DNA from: Streptomyces sp. ISL-10
GTDB lineage: Bacteria > Actinomycetota > Actinomycetes > Streptomycetales > Streptomycetaceae
Direction of reading: 5' to 3'
DNA: 64,000 nt
Assembly: GCF_018614575.1 (NCBI RefSeq)
Contig: NZ_JAGGOJ010000048.1
Coordinates: forward strand, 1 to 64,000
Below the pieces are notes generated by a model. It saw nothing but the letters and a program-made list of their open reading frames with translations. It searched no databases and was not told the DNA's origin. Each line of letters starts with the position of its first letter. Position 1 is the first letter of the stretch. A program made the translations under genes and the position numbers. Shown piece by piece: positions 1-8,687 of the stretch.

Positions 1-350
1 CGCCCGAGAACACCCCGTCGGTCTCGCAGACGCCGACCACGCCGGACGAGACGCCGACGCCGACCGACGAGGAAACGGACCCGTCGCAGGAGCCGGACAC
101 CTCGACCGGGGGCAACCAGCAGCCGTCCTGGACGCCCTCGTACAGCCAGTCCTACCCGCCGACCACTTCGCAGTCGCCCTCCGGCGATCCGACGTCCGGC
201 AATCCGACGGACGACCCGACGAACGACCCCACGGGCGACCCGACCGGCGACCCGACCGACATCCCGACCGACCCGACGGATGTTCCGACCGACCCGGCGG
301 GCGGCGCCGACGGCGGGAACGGCGACACCTCGGGCCCCGAGGGCGGCTGA
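1..350 (+). CDS. C-terminal Pro/Thr/Asp-rich tail of a truncated protein
   Basis: The reading frame is open from the left edge to a TGA at 348-350; the start lies outside the window. The visible ~115 residues are low complexity, rich in Thr, Pro, Asp, Ser and Gly, with DPT-type tripeptides repeated about eight times (GDPT, DDPT, TDPT, TDIPT). No catalytic domain is visible. Such tails end cell-wall-exposed actinomycete proteins, for example bifunctional penicillin-binding proteins or transmembrane Ser/Thr kinases, so a surface protein is inferred; the actual family cannot be decided here. Confidence 0.6.
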   Translation, partial: PENTPSVSQTPTTPDETPTPTDEETDPSQEPDTSTGGNQQPSWTPSYSQSYPPTTSQSPSGDPTSGNPTDDPTNDPTGDPTGDPTDIPTDPTDVPTDPAGGADGGNGDTSGPEGG

Positions 351-470
351 CGCGGCGGGCACGGGCACACCCGCGGGCCGACGCGCCGGTCGTCCCGCGA
401 GGGGACTCGTTCCGCGGAGGGCGCGGTCGTCCCGCGAACGGCGCCCGATCGTCCCTCTCGAAGGCACCGG

Positions 471-1478
471 TCATCCGGTGAAGGCGTCGCACACCGCCTC
501 GTACTCCCGTGTCCACCAGACCGCCAGGGCCGACGCCGCAGGAAACTGCGGGTCGGCCCTTCGGTCGTGGAGCTGATAGCGCCAGCGCAGTATCCAGAAG
601 TCGTTGAGCCGCTCCCACCACACCCGGTGCACGGCCGCGGCCAGTTCCGCCGCGTCCGCTCCCGCCGCGCGCCGGTAGGCCCGCGCGTACGCCCGGACCT
701 TCGCCAGCTCCAGCTGCCCTGCGGGCTGGACGAAGAAGATCGCCGCGGCCCGTACCGCCTCCTCGGCCCGCGGCTGGACGCCGAGGCGGTCCCAGTCGAC
801 GATCGCCGCGGGCTCGGCACCCCGGTACAGCAGGTTCAGCGGATGGAAGTCGCCGTGCACCCAGCCGCCCCCGCCGCCCGGCGGCGGCCTGCGGCCCGCG
901 TGCTGCTCCAGCAGCGCCCGCCGCTGGAGCAGCCGGTGCTCGGCCAGGGTGTCGAACGAGTCGCGCGGACGGCTGCCGCGGGCCAGCTCCAGCAGCTCGT
1001 CGATGAGTGCGAACGTCTCCCCGGGGTCGGCGCTGTCGTAGGCGGTCCCCCGGCTCGCCGCCCGGTCCATGACCTGGGCGAGGCAGGTGTGCACGAGCCC
1101 CAGCAGGGAGCCGAGCCGCCGTGACTGGGCGGTGCTGAGCTGGGCGCCGTCGCGGTGTCTGCCGTCGATCCAGGGGTGCAGGGCGTAGCAGCGGCCGCCG
1201 ATGACCGCGACCGTGCCGCCGCCCGTGTCCTGAAGCGGCGGCGCGACCGGGACACCGAGCGCCTGGAGTCTGCGGGTGGCCTTGTGCTGGCGGGAGATGG
1301 CGTCCCGGTCGCCGTCGAGGTGGTGCTTGAGGAAGTACGCGCCGCGCGTGGTGGAGAGGCGGTAACCGCGATTGAGGAGGCCCTGGGTGACGGGGCGGCA
1401 GGAGAGCGGATCGCCCACGGTGTCGTAGCGGCGCAGAAGGTCGTCGACGGGCGGAGCGGTTGCAGATGAGCGCGGCAC
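471..1478 (-). CDS. Aminoglycoside/homoserine phosphotransferase-family (APH) protein
   Basis: A 335-residue APH-fold small-molecule kinase. The catalytic loop WVHGDFHPLN (H208, D210, N215) and the metal-binding IVDWD (D228-D230) are intact. An early LKHH segment near residue 50 fits the nucleotide-binding Lys region. APH-fold enzymes phosphorylate aminoglycosides, choline, homoserine, thiamine or sugars; nothing here fixes the substrate, and the clinical-type resistance subfamilies are not recognisable. The gene ends 120 bp from the convergent gene at the left edge. Upstream lie two decayed genes, so it stands alone. Length and motifs look functional. Confidence 0.85.
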   Translation of the reverse strand: MPRSSATAPPVDDLLRRYDTVGDPLSCRPVTQGLLNRGYRLSTTRGAYFLKHHLDGDRDAISRQHKATRRLQALGVPVAPPLQDTGGGTVAVIGGRCYALHPWIDGRHRDGAQLSTAQSRRLGSLLGLVHTCLAQVMDRAASRGTAYDSADPGETFALIDELLELARGSRPRDSFDTLAEHRLLQRRALLEQHAGRRPPPGGGGGWVHGDFHPLNLLYRGAEPAAIVDWDRLGVQPRAEEAVRAAAIFFVQPAGQLELAKVRAYARAYRRAAGADAAELAAAVHRVWWERLNDFWILRWRYQLHDRRADPQFPAASALAVWWTREYEAVCDAFTG

Positions 1479-1493
1479 CCGCCAGATGTTAGA

Positions 1494-1750
1494 TCACGCT
1501 GCGTGGCGCGCCGGTTGCTCCTTCGCGAAGTCGATCGTGTGCACGGCGACGAACCGGGCGGCGATCCGCAGGGGGACCGGCTCGAAGCCCTGGCCGTCGA
1601 TCCTGGCGGCCGGGGCCCCACCAGCGCCGCCCGCTCGTCCGTGATCTCCACGATCCGCGCCGTGCCGGTGAACCGCACGGACCACAGGACCGGAGGGCAT
1701 GCCTTCCGCTCTTGGCCACAGGCGGCATCGGCAGAGGTGCCGATGCCCAC
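1494..1750 (-). pseudogene. Frameshifted remnant, possibly a pyridoxamine-oxidase-like (split-barrel) protein
   Basis: Two frames on the minus strand read as sensible protein one after the other: a WSVRFTGTARIVEITDER segment in one frame, then after a shift near 1610-1640 a FEPVPLRIA...VHTIDFAKEQ segment ending in TGA at 1494-1496. The first segment resembles the core of FMN-binding split-barrel proteins, which is only my impression. No single frame spans it and no good start is present. I read it as a decayed gene next to the decayed response regulator; the family call is weak. Confidence 0.35.
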
Positions 1751-1889
1751 CGCCAGGGGTCCTGGGTCCCGGCCGACGGTCCCGACGGGTCAGCCCGAAC
1801 GGGTGAACCGGCGGCCGTGCGCCACGATGACGCGACCCCCGGCAGGCCCCGCCGGCACCCGCGCGTGCCCGCCGGGGAGGCTCGGCGCC

Positions 1890-2561
1890 GTCCCCCGCTC
1901 CGCCTGCATCCGCGCCCCGTACGCGGCCGGCGGTGAGCGCCACTTCAGCCCCGCTCTGACGGCAGGCCGGACAAACATGGCTCTTGATGGCCTTCTCGGC
2001 GAGACCAGCCGTCGCCGAGAGCCCGGCTCTGCCCATGCCTTCGCCGGTCAAGTCCGGCGTCCCGCGCTCCCGGTCGGTGAGGTTCGCCTGCCGGTAGTTC
2101 CCGCCGGGCTCGTCGCCGTCGCGTAGCCGCTTCAGTACGCGGGCGGTCCCGGCGGGGTCGAGCAGCGAGTCGGGCAGCGACCTGCACGGCCGCCGCAGCG
2201 CGAACGGAGCCGATCAGTTCGCTGCCGCGGACGGCCTTGAGGGCATCGCCCGAGGCACCGGCATGATCGCGTCGTAAAGAGCCTCGTCGAGCGCGAACGC
2301 GGTGAGCGTCGGACATGTGATTTCTCGTTCTGCGAACGGATCTCGCCGCACACCTTCACGCCGCTCCCGGCGGGCAGGCGCATATCGGAGAACGCCACGT
2401 CAGGAGCCCGTCGCGGTGATCCTGACCAGGGAGTCTTCCGCCGTACCCGCCTCGCCCCCGACCTCGATGCCGGGTCCGGCCGAAAGCAGTTCATGGGCAT
2501 CGCGCCGCACGACCTCGTGGCCGTCGAGTAGGAATACTGTGATTTTTCCTGCTTTGTGCAC
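1890..2561 (-). pseudogene. Decayed NarL/DevR-type response regulator with multiple frameshifts
   Basis: Reading the minus strand from a GTG at 2561 gives a receiver-domain start (ITVFLLDGHEVVRRDAHELL), then by frame jumps APDVAFSDMRLPAGSGVKVC, TLTAFALDEALYDAIM, AGASGDALKAVRGSELIG, SLLDPAGTARVLKRLRDG, NLTDRERGTPDLTGEGM, LAEKAIKSHV, and finally AAYGARMQAERG near 1890. Together these cover the whole receiver plus LuxR-type helix-turn-helix of an approximately 220-residue regulator. The acidic pocket is damaged (LLDDH has become LLDGH) and an in-frame stop follows the first ~53 residues. At least four frameshifts are needed. It lies just upstream of and divergent from the bkd operon. Clear decay of a once-complete gene. 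Confidence 0.85.
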
Positions 2562-2571
2562 CTGGCAGTCT

Positions 2572-2887
2572 CACATATTGGCTCTTCCCGTGCCCGGGGT
2601 GTGCGGGATACCGTGCCTTCGTTCCGGCGTCCGCAAGGCCCTGACCAGTGGCGTTCCCGCATTTCCTCGATTTACTTGGAAATCCAAGCAAAATCGCAGG
2701 TCAAATGGGGTTTCGCAGTAATGCTGCGCACTGGGTAACGTGCCTTTGACAGGACGTTCGCCGGGGCACCTGTCACGCCTGAATCCGGCCGCGCGGCACA
2801 CACCCCCGTGCACCGGTTCGGACCCAGGCGAGCCGCACTGGCCACACCGGCGGACCCCGGGGGCCGGACCGACGGAGGAGCACGCAC
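2572..2887 (+). other. Leader region of the bkd operon
   Basis: About 315 bp between the decayed regulator and bkdA with no credible gene. It is more AT-rich than its surroundings around 2665-2735. It contains a 6-2-6 palindrome at 2675-2688 and a TTGACA hexamer at 2746-2751 with no convincing -10 at the right distance. The transcription start of bkdABC should lie here. A good ribosome binding site (GGAGGA near 2875) precedes bkdA. Confidence 0.6.
2675..2688. promoter_or_regulatory. Palindrome CTTGGA-AA-TCCAAG upstream of bkd
   Basis: Perfect 6-bp arms with a 2-bp centre, in an AT-rich patch about 200 bp before bkdA. The size and symmetry fit a dimeric regulator site. Branched-chain keto acid dehydrogenase operons are often controlled by Lrp/AsnC or BkdR-type proteins; which protein binds here is unknown. 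Confidence 0.4.
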
Positions 2888-4036
2888 GTGACCGTGGAGA
2901 GCACTGCCGCGCGCAAACCGCGACGCAGCAGCAAGCGCGTCAGCGCCGCCAAGAAGCCGCAGAATCCCGAGCCCCAGCTCGTACAGCTGCTCACCCCCGA
3001 GGGTGAGCGCGTCCAGCACCCCGACTACGACATCGACCTGAGCGCCGAGGAGCTGCGCGGGCTGTACCGCGACATGGTCCTCACGCGCCGCTTCGACGCC
3101 GAGGCCACCGCCCTGCAGCGCCAGGGCGAGCTGGGCCTGTGGGCCTCGCTGCTGGGCCAGGAGGCCGCCCAGATCGGTTCGGGACGCGCCCTGCGCGACG
3201 ACGACTACGTCTTCCCGACCTACCGCGAGCACGGCGTCGCCTGGTGCCGCGGGGTCGACCCGACGAACCTGCTGGGCATGTTCCGCGGTGTCAACCACGG
3301 AGGCTGGGACCCGACCACCAACAACTTCCACCTGTACACGATCGTCATCGGCTCGCAGACGCTGCACGCCACCGGCTACGCGATGGGCGTGGCCAAGGAC
3401 GGTGCCGACTCGGCCGTGATCGCGTACTTCGGCGACGGCGCGTCCAGCCAGGGCGATGTCGCCGAGTCCTTCACGTTCTCCGCGGTCTACAACGCCCCGG
3501 TCGTCTTCTTCTGCCAGAACAACCAGTGGGCGATCTCCGAGCCGACCGAGCGCCAGACCCGGGTGCCGCTCTACCAGCGTGCGCAGGGCTACGGCTTCCC
3601 CGGCATCCGCGTCGACGGCAACGACGTGCTCGCCTGCCTCGCCGTCACCCGCTCCGCGCTGGAGCGCGCCCGCCGCGGCGAGGGCCCGACCCTGGTCGAG
3701 GCGTTCACCTACCGCATGGGCGCCCACACCACCTCCGACGACCCGACCCGGTACCGGCACGACGAGGACCGTGCGGCCTGGGAGGCGAAGGACCCGATCC
3801 AGCGCCTGCGGACGTACCTGGAGAACGAGGGGCACGCCGACGCGGAGTTCTTCACGGTGCTCGACGAGGAGAGCGACGTGCTCGCCAAGCGGGTGCGCGA
3901 GGCTGTACGGGCCATGCCCGACCCCGACGACATGGCGATGTTCGACCATGTGTACGCGGACGGGCACGCGCTCGTCGACGAGGAGCGCGCGCAGTTCGCC
4001 GCCTACCAGGCGTCGTTCGCCGAGGAGGGCAACTAG
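2888..4036 (+). CDS. bkdA: Branched-chain 2-oxo acid dehydrogenase E1 component, alpha subunit
   Basis: 382 residues, the E1alpha of a thiamine-diphosphate 2-oxo acid dehydrogenase. The ThDP motif runs from GDG (182-184) to NN (211-212), and the conserved YREHG is at 112-116. The basic, Lys/Arg-rich first 25 residues are typical of actinomycete homologues. GTG start with GGAGGA 12-17 bp upstream. It opens a three-gene operon with E1beta 2 bp downstream and E2 after that; no E3 is present, so lipoamide dehydrogenase is supplied elsewhere. The complex decarboxylates valine-, leucine- and isoleucine-derived keto acids, feeding branched fatty acid starters. Pyruvate dehydrogenase of the same alpha/beta architecture is the alternative; the location next to a GntR/MFS pair matches my memory of streptomycete bkd loci. 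Confidence 0.9.
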   Translation: MTVESTAARKPRRSSKRVSAAKKPQNPEPQLVQLLTPEGERVQHPDYDIDLSAEELRGLYRDMVLTRRFDAEATALQRQGELGLWASLLGQEAAQIGSGRALRDDDYVFPTYREHGVAWCRGVDPTNLLGMFRGVNHGGWDPTTNNFHLYTIVIGSQTLHATGYAMGVAKDGADSAVIAYFGDGASSQGDVAESFTFSAVYNAPVVFFCQNNQWAISEPTERQTRVPLYQRAQGYGFPGIRVDGNDVLACLAVTRSALERARRGEGPTLVEAFTYRMGAHTTSDDPTRYRHDEDRAAWEAKDPIQRLRTYLENEGHADAEFFTVLDEESDVLAKRVREAVRAMPDPDDMAMFDHVYADGHALVDEERAQFAAYQASFAEEGN

Positions 4037-4038
4037 TC

Positions 4039-5019
4039 ATGGCGGTACAGAAGCTTCCCCTCGCGAAGGCGCTCAACGAGTCGCTGCGCAAGGCCCTGGA
4101 GACCGACCCCAAGGTCCTGATCATGGGCGAGGACGTCGGCAAGCTCGGCGGCGTCTTCCGTATCACCGACGGGCTGCAGAAGGACTTCGGCGAGGACCGG
4201 GTCATCGACACCCCGCTCGCCGAGTCCGGCATCGTGGGCTCCGCGATCGGTCTGGCCCTGCGCGGCTACCGGCCGGTCGTGGAGATCCAGTTCGACGGCT
4301 TCGTCTTCCCGGCGTACGACCAGATCGTCACGCAGCTCGCGAAGATGCACGCCCGCGCGCTCGGCAAGATCAAGCTCCCCGTCGTCATCCGCATCCCCTA
4401 CGGCGGCGGCATCGGCGCGGTCGAGCACCACTCCGAGTCCCCCGAGGCGCTCTTCGCGCACGTCGCGGGTCTCAAGGTGGTCTCCCCCTCCACCGCATCC
4501 GACGCGTACTGGATGCTCCAGCAGGCCATCCAGAGCGACGACCCGGTGATCTTCTTCGAGCCGAAGCGGCGCTACTGGGACAAGGGCGAGGTCGACACCG
4601 AGGCGATCCCCGGGCCGCTGCACAAGGCCCGCGTCACCCAGGCCGGCACCGATGTCACGCTCGCCGCGTACGGCCCGATGGTGAAGGTCTGCGTCGAGGC
4701 CGCGGCCGCCGCGGCCGAGGAGGGCAAGTCGGTGGAGGTCGTCGACCTGCGCTCGATGTCCCCGATCGACTTCGACACGATCCAGACGTCGGTCGAGAAG
4801 ACCGGACGGCTGGTCGTGGTCCACGAGGCCCCGGTCTTCTACGGCTCCGGCGCGGAGATCGCCGCTCGCATCACCGAGCGGTGCTTCTACCACTTGGAGG
4901 CCCCGGTGCTGAGGGTCGGCGGCTTCCACGCCCCGTACCCGCCGGCCCGCCTGGAGGAGGAGTACCTTCCGGGTCTGGACCGGGTGCTGGACGCCGTCGA
5001 CCGCTCGCTCGCGTACTGA
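4039..5019 (+). CDS. bkdB: Branched-chain 2-oxo acid dehydrogenase E1 component, beta subunit
   Basis: 326 residues, of normal E1beta length. It has the MGEDVGKLGG opening, the TPLAESGIVG stretch that contributes the ThDP-contacting Glu, and the transketolase C-terminal domain with FYGSGAEIAA and a FHAPYPPA tail. ATG at 4039 starts 2 bp after the bkdA stop, so translation is probably coupled. Together with bkdA it forms the alpha2beta2 decarboxylase that transfers the acyl group to the lipoyl arm of the E2 encoded next. Confidence 0.92.
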   Translation: MAVQKLPLAKALNESLRKALETDPKVLIMGEDVGKLGGVFRITDGLQKDFGEDRVIDTPLAESGIVGSAIGLALRGYRPVVEIQFDGFVFPAYDQIVTQLAKMHARALGKIKLPVVIRIPYGGGIGAVEHHSESPEALFAHVAGLKVVSPSTASDAYWMLQQAIQSDDPVIFFEPKRRYWDKGEVDTEAIPGPLHKARVTQAGTDVTLAAYGPMVKVCVEAAAAAAEEGKSVEVVDLRSMSPIDFDTIQTSVEKTGRLVVVHEAPVFYGSGAEIAARITERCFYHLEAPVLRVGGFHAPYPPARLEEEYLPGLDRVLDAVDRSLAY

Positions 5020-5026
5020 GGATGCC

Positions 5027-6466
5027 GTGACCATGACCGCAGACACTTCCCTGCGCTTCCGCGAGTTCAAGATGCCCGACGTGGGCGAGGGACTCACCGA
5101 GGCCGAAATCCTCAAGTGGTACGTCCAGCCCGGTGACACCGTCACCGACGGGCAGGTCGTGTGCGAGGTCGAGACGGCCAAGGCGGCCGTCGAGCTGCCG
5201 ATCCCCTACGACGGGGTCGTCCACGAGCTGCGTTTCGCCGAGGGCACGACCGTCGACGTCGGCACGTCGATCATCACGATCGACGTGGCTCCCGGGACGG
5301 CACCGGTCGAGGAGCCGCCCCCGGCGGCGACCGAGCCCTCGCTCGCCGCCGCCGAGCCGAAGGCCGAGCCGGAGACCGAAGCCGAGGCCAAGCCGAAGGG
5401 CCGCCAGCCCGTTCTGGTGGGCTACGGCGTGGCCGAGTCGTCCACCAAGCGCCGCCCGCGCAAGCAGACCGCCGCCGTCCCCGAGCAGGGTGCCGCGGCC
5501 GCGATCCAAGCCGAGATGAACGGACACGGCACGGCCGCACTGCCGGCCCCCGGGCGTCCGCTCCCGCTCGCCAAGCCCCCGGTGCGCAAGCTCGCCAAGG
5601 ACCTGGGCATCGACCTGGAGACGGTCACGCCGACCGGCCCCGACGGGATCATCACCCGCGAGGACGTGCACGCCGCGGCCGCCCCGGCCCCCGCCCCCGC
5701 CGTCGCCGTCGCCGTCGCGGAGCCGGCCGCCGAGGCGCCTGCGGCAGCCCCGGCAGCGGCCGGTGCGCGCGAGACCCGCGTCCCGATCAAGGGCGTACGG
5801 AAGGCGACCGCCGCCGCCATGGTCGGCAGCGCCTTCACCGCGCCGCACGTCACCGAGTTCGTCACGCTCGACGTGACGCGCACGATGAAGCTGGTCGAGG
5901 AGCTGAAGGCCGACAAGGACATGGCGGGGCTGCGGGTCAACCCGCTGCTGCTGATCGCCAAGGCCCTGCTCGTCGCCATCAAGCGCAACCCCGGCGTCAA
6001 CGCCTCCTGGGACGAGGCCAATCAGGAGATCGTCCAGAAGCACTACGTCAACCTGGGCATCGCCGCGGCCACCCCGCGCGGTCTGATCGTGCCGAACATC
6101 AAGGACGCGCACGACAAGACCCTGCCCGAACTGGCCTCGGCACTGGGCGAGCTCGTGGCCACCGCCCGCGAAGGGAAGACCACCCCGGCGGCGATGCAGG
6201 GCGGCACGGTGACCATCACCAACGTCGGCGTCTTCGGTGTCGACACCGGCACGCCGATCCTCAACCCCGGCGAGTCCGCGATCCTCGCGGTCGGTGCGAT
6301 CAAGCTCCAGCCGTGGGTCCACAAGGGCAAGGTCAAGCCGCGCCAGGTCACCACGCTCGCGCTCTCCTTCGACCACCGGCTGGTCGACGGCGAGTTGGGC
6401 TCCAAGGTCCTCGCGGACATCGCGGCGATCCTGGAGAACCCGAAGAAGCTCATCACCTGGGCCTGA
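5027..6466 (+). CDS. bkdC: Dihydrolipoamide acyltransferase (E2) of the branched-chain 2-oxo acid dehydrogenase complex
   Basis: 479 residues. Domains in order: one lipoyl domain (residues ~10-85) with the lipoylated Lys in VETAKAAVE (K52), an Ala/Pro/Glu-rich linker, a peripheral-subunit binding domain (about 184-213, VRKLAKDLGI...GPDGIITREDV), a second Ala/Pro linker, and the acyltransferase core ending with SFDHRLVDG (H450, D454). GTG at 5027 is 7 bp after the E1beta stop; ATG at 5033 is an equally possible start. A hairpin terminator 66 bp downstream closes the operon. It forms the core of the complex and passes acyl groups to CoA. Confidence 0.92.
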   Translation: MTMTADTSLRFREFKMPDVGEGLTEAEILKWYVQPGDTVTDGQVVCEVETAKAAVELPIPYDGVVHELRFAEGTTVDVGTSIITIDVAPGTAPVEEPPPAATEPSLAAAEPKAEPETEAEAKPKGRQPVLVGYGVAESSTKRRPRKQTAAVPEQGAAAAIQAEMNGHGTAALPAPGRPLPLAKPPVRKLAKDLGIDLETVTPTGPDGIITREDVHAAAAPAPAPAVAVAVAEPAAEAPAAAPAAAGARETRVPIKGVRKATAAAMVGSAFTAPHVTEFVTLDVTRTMKLVEELKADKDMAGLRVNPLLLIAKALLVAIKRNPGVNASWDEANQEIVQKHYVNLGIAAATPRGLIVPNIKDAHDKTLPELASALGELVATAREGKTTPAAMQGGTVTITNVGVFGVDTGTPILNPGESAILAVGAIKLQPWVHKGKVKPRQVTTLALSFDHRLVDGELGSKVLADIAAILENPKKLITWA

Positions 6467-6532
6467 GGCGCCCGACGCGCCTGACGTCCTGTTCCAGGTG
6501 AAACATCCCCGGTGAATCCGCCGGGCACAGGA

Positions 6533-6560
6533 GCCCCGTCCATATCGCGGACGGGGCTTT
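6533..6560 (+). terminator. Rho-independent terminator of bkdABC
   Basis: Perfect 9-bp stem GCCCCGTCC / GGACGGGGC (6533-6541, 6549-6557), 7-nt loop, then TTT. Confidence 0.75.
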
Positions 6561-6593
6561 CTGGTTGAAGTCTGTTGTATCTATGCTGTGTGC

Positions 6594-7259
6594 ATGCCCG
6601 CCTCCGCCTCCGTGTCCACCGTCAGACAGCCCCCCGCCGCCGACCGCGTCTACACCCACATCAAGCAGGCCGTCCTCGACCGGCAGTACGCAGGGGGGAC
6701 GCTTCTCACGGAAGGCGAACTGGCCGAGGCCGTCGGCGTATCGCGCACCCCCGTGCGCGAGGCACTGCTCAAGCTCGAGGTCGAAGGGCTGATCAAGCTC
6801 TACCCGAAGAAGGGCGCGCTGGTCCTCGCCGTCTCCGCACAGGAGATCGCCGACGTCGTCGAAACCCGGCTGCTGATCGAGGAGTTCGCGGTGCGCAAGG
6901 CGGTGCCCGCCCCCGCGTCCCTCATCGCCCGCCTCGAAGAGGTCCTCGACGAACAGCATCGCCACGCCGAGACCGGAGACCTCGCCGCCTTCGCCGTCAG
7001 CGACCGCTGCTTCCATGCCGAGATCGTCCGGCACGCGGGCAACGAAATCCTCTCCAGGCTCTACGACCAGCTGCGCGACCGCCAACTGCGCATGGGCGTC
7101 GCGATGATGCAGGCACTCCCGGACCGGGTCACCAGGAACCACACCGAGCACGCCGAGATCCTCGAGAAGATCAGGGCCGGTGACGCGGACGGCGCCGCCG
7201 AGTGCGTGCGTACCCACCTCGGCCGCGTCAAGGTGCTGGCCCGGGGTGAGTCCAGGTGA
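6594..7259 (+). CDS. GntR/FadR-family transcriptional regulator
   Basis: 221 residues. An N-terminal winged helix (about 20-80, with GVSRTPVREALLKLEVEGLI) is followed by an all-helical FCD effector-binding domain (about 85-215) containing Asp and His residues that could hold a metal. ATG 6594 is preceded immediately by TATGCTGTGTGC, so the mRNA may be leaderless; GTG 6588 is the alternative. The stop overlaps the start of the MFS transporter by 4 bp, so the two are coupled and the regulator very likely controls the transporter and senses its substrate, an organic acid or similar. It follows bkdABC but is separated by a terminator. Confidence 0.9.
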   Translation: MPASASVSTVRQPPAADRVYTHIKQAVLDRQYAGGTLLTEGELAEAVGVSRTPVREALLKLEVEGLIKLYPKKGALVLAVSAQEIADVVETRLLIEEFAVRKAVPAPASLIARLEEVLDEQHRHAETGDLAAFAVSDRCFHAEIVRHAGNEILSRLYDQLRDRQLRMGVAMMQALPDRVTRNHTEHAEILEKIRAGDADGAAECVRTHLGRVKVLARGESR

Positions 7260-8563
7260 GCCCGGCGTCCCCCGGGGTGTCGCTTCCCGGCGATCCCCCC
7301 GGCGGCCGGCGTGCCGCCGCAGTCTGGGGCATCGGCGTCGCCGTCTACTTCGTCGCCGTCATCTTCCGTACGTCCCTGGGCGTGGCCGGACTCGACGCCG
7401 CCGACCGCTTCGACGTGAACGCCTCCGCCCTGTCGACCTTCTCCATCCTCCAGCTGCTCGTCTACGCGGGCATGCAGATACCTGTCGGCCTGATGGTCGA
7501 CCGGCTCGGCACCAAGAAGGTCCTCACCATCGGCGTCGTGCTGTTCACCGTCGGCCAGCTGGGGTTCGCCCTGTCGCCCTCGTACGGCACGGCCCTCGCC
7601 TCCCGCGCGCTGCTCGGCTGCGGTGACGCCATGACGTTCATCAGCGTCCTGCGCCTCGGCACCCGCTGGTTCCCCGCCCGGCGCGGCCCCCTCATCGCAC
7701 AGGTCGCCGCCCTGTTCGGCATGGCGGGCAACCTCGTCTCCACCCTCGTCATCGCCCGCATGCTGCACGGCATGGGCTGGACCGCCACCTTCGCGGGCAG
7801 CGCGGCGGCCGGCCTGGTGGTCCTCGTCCTGCTGGCCCTCTTCCTCAAGGACCACCCCGAGGGCCACGAGCCGCCTCCTGTCCAGCACGCCGGAGGCGCG
7901 TTCGTACGCCGGCAGATCGCCGCGTCCTGGCGGGAGCCGGGCACCCGGCTCGGGATGTGGGTGCACTTCACCACCCAGTTCCCCGCCATGGTGTTCCTGC
8001 TGTTGTGGGGAATGCCGTTCCTGGTCGAGGCGCAGCACCTCACACGGGAGACCGCCGGCGCCCTGCTGACCCTTGTGGTGGCGTCCAACATGGTCGTCGG
8101 CCTCGTCTACGGCCAGATCATTGCGCGCCACCATGCGGCACGCACCCCGTTGGCGCTCGGCACCATTGGCGCCAGCGCCCTGCTGTGGGCCGTCACCCTT
8201 GCGTATCCCGGCGACGGCGCCCCGATGTGGCTGCTGATCACCCTGTGCACGGTCCTCGGCGCCTGTGGCCCCGCATCGATGATCGGCTTCGACTTCGCCA
8301 GGCCCGCCAACCCGCCCGAACGCCAGGGCACGGCGTCCGGCATCGTCAACATGGGCGGTTTCGTCGCCTCCATGACCACGCTGCTCGCCGTGGGCGTACT
8401 GCTGGACGCGACCGGGGACGACTATCGGATCGCGTTCTCGTCGGTGTTCGTGCTCCAGGCGCTCGGGGTCGCGCAGATCCTGCGGCTGCGCGCCCGCACG
8501 GTGCGACGCGAGCGGGAGCACCTCGTGGCCAGCCGCGTGGAGGCCGTGCACGTGCCGGTCTGA
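7256..8563 (+). CDS. MFS transporter
   Basis: 435 residues with about 12 hydrophobic segments. The cytoplasmic loop 2-3 motif GLMVDRLGTKK (D-R-x-G) is typical of the major facilitator superfamily. A GTG start overlaps the GntR stop (GTGA, 7256-7259). N-terminal and C-terminal halves are separated by a hydrophilic segment around 205-230. The substrate is unknown; FCD-type GntR neighbours usually go with sugar acids or dicarboxylates. No terminator is obvious before the convergent gene at 8688. Confidence 0.88.
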   Translation: MSPASPGVSLPGDPPGGRRAAAVWGIGVAVYFVAVIFRTSLGVAGLDAADRFDVNASALSTFSILQLLVYAGMQIPVGLMVDRLGTKKVLTIGVVLFTVGQLGFALSPSYGTALASRALLGCGDAMTFISVLRLGTRWFPARRGPLIAQVAALFGMAGNLVSTLVIARMLHGMGWTATFAGSAAAGLVVLVLLALFLKDHPEGHEPPPVQHAGGAFVRRQIAASWREPGTRLGMWVHFTTQFPAMVFLLLWGMPFLVEAQHLTRETAGALLTLVVASNMVVGLVYGQIIARHHAARTPLALGTIGASALLWAVTLAYPGDGAPMWLLITLCTVLGACGPASMIGFDFARPANPPERQGTASGIVNMGGFVASMTTLLAVGVLLDATGDDYRIAFSSVFVLQALGVAQILRLRARTVRREREHLVASRVEAVHVPV

Positions 8564-8687
8564 TGCGTCGCCCGGAAGGCGTCGACCAGGGCGTGGGCCG
8601 GGACGCCGACCGGGACGGGTCCCGCACCCGTTCCGGGGCCGGGGCCCGCCCGCGGAACGCCGCCGACGTCCCCGTGAGGACCGCGCC

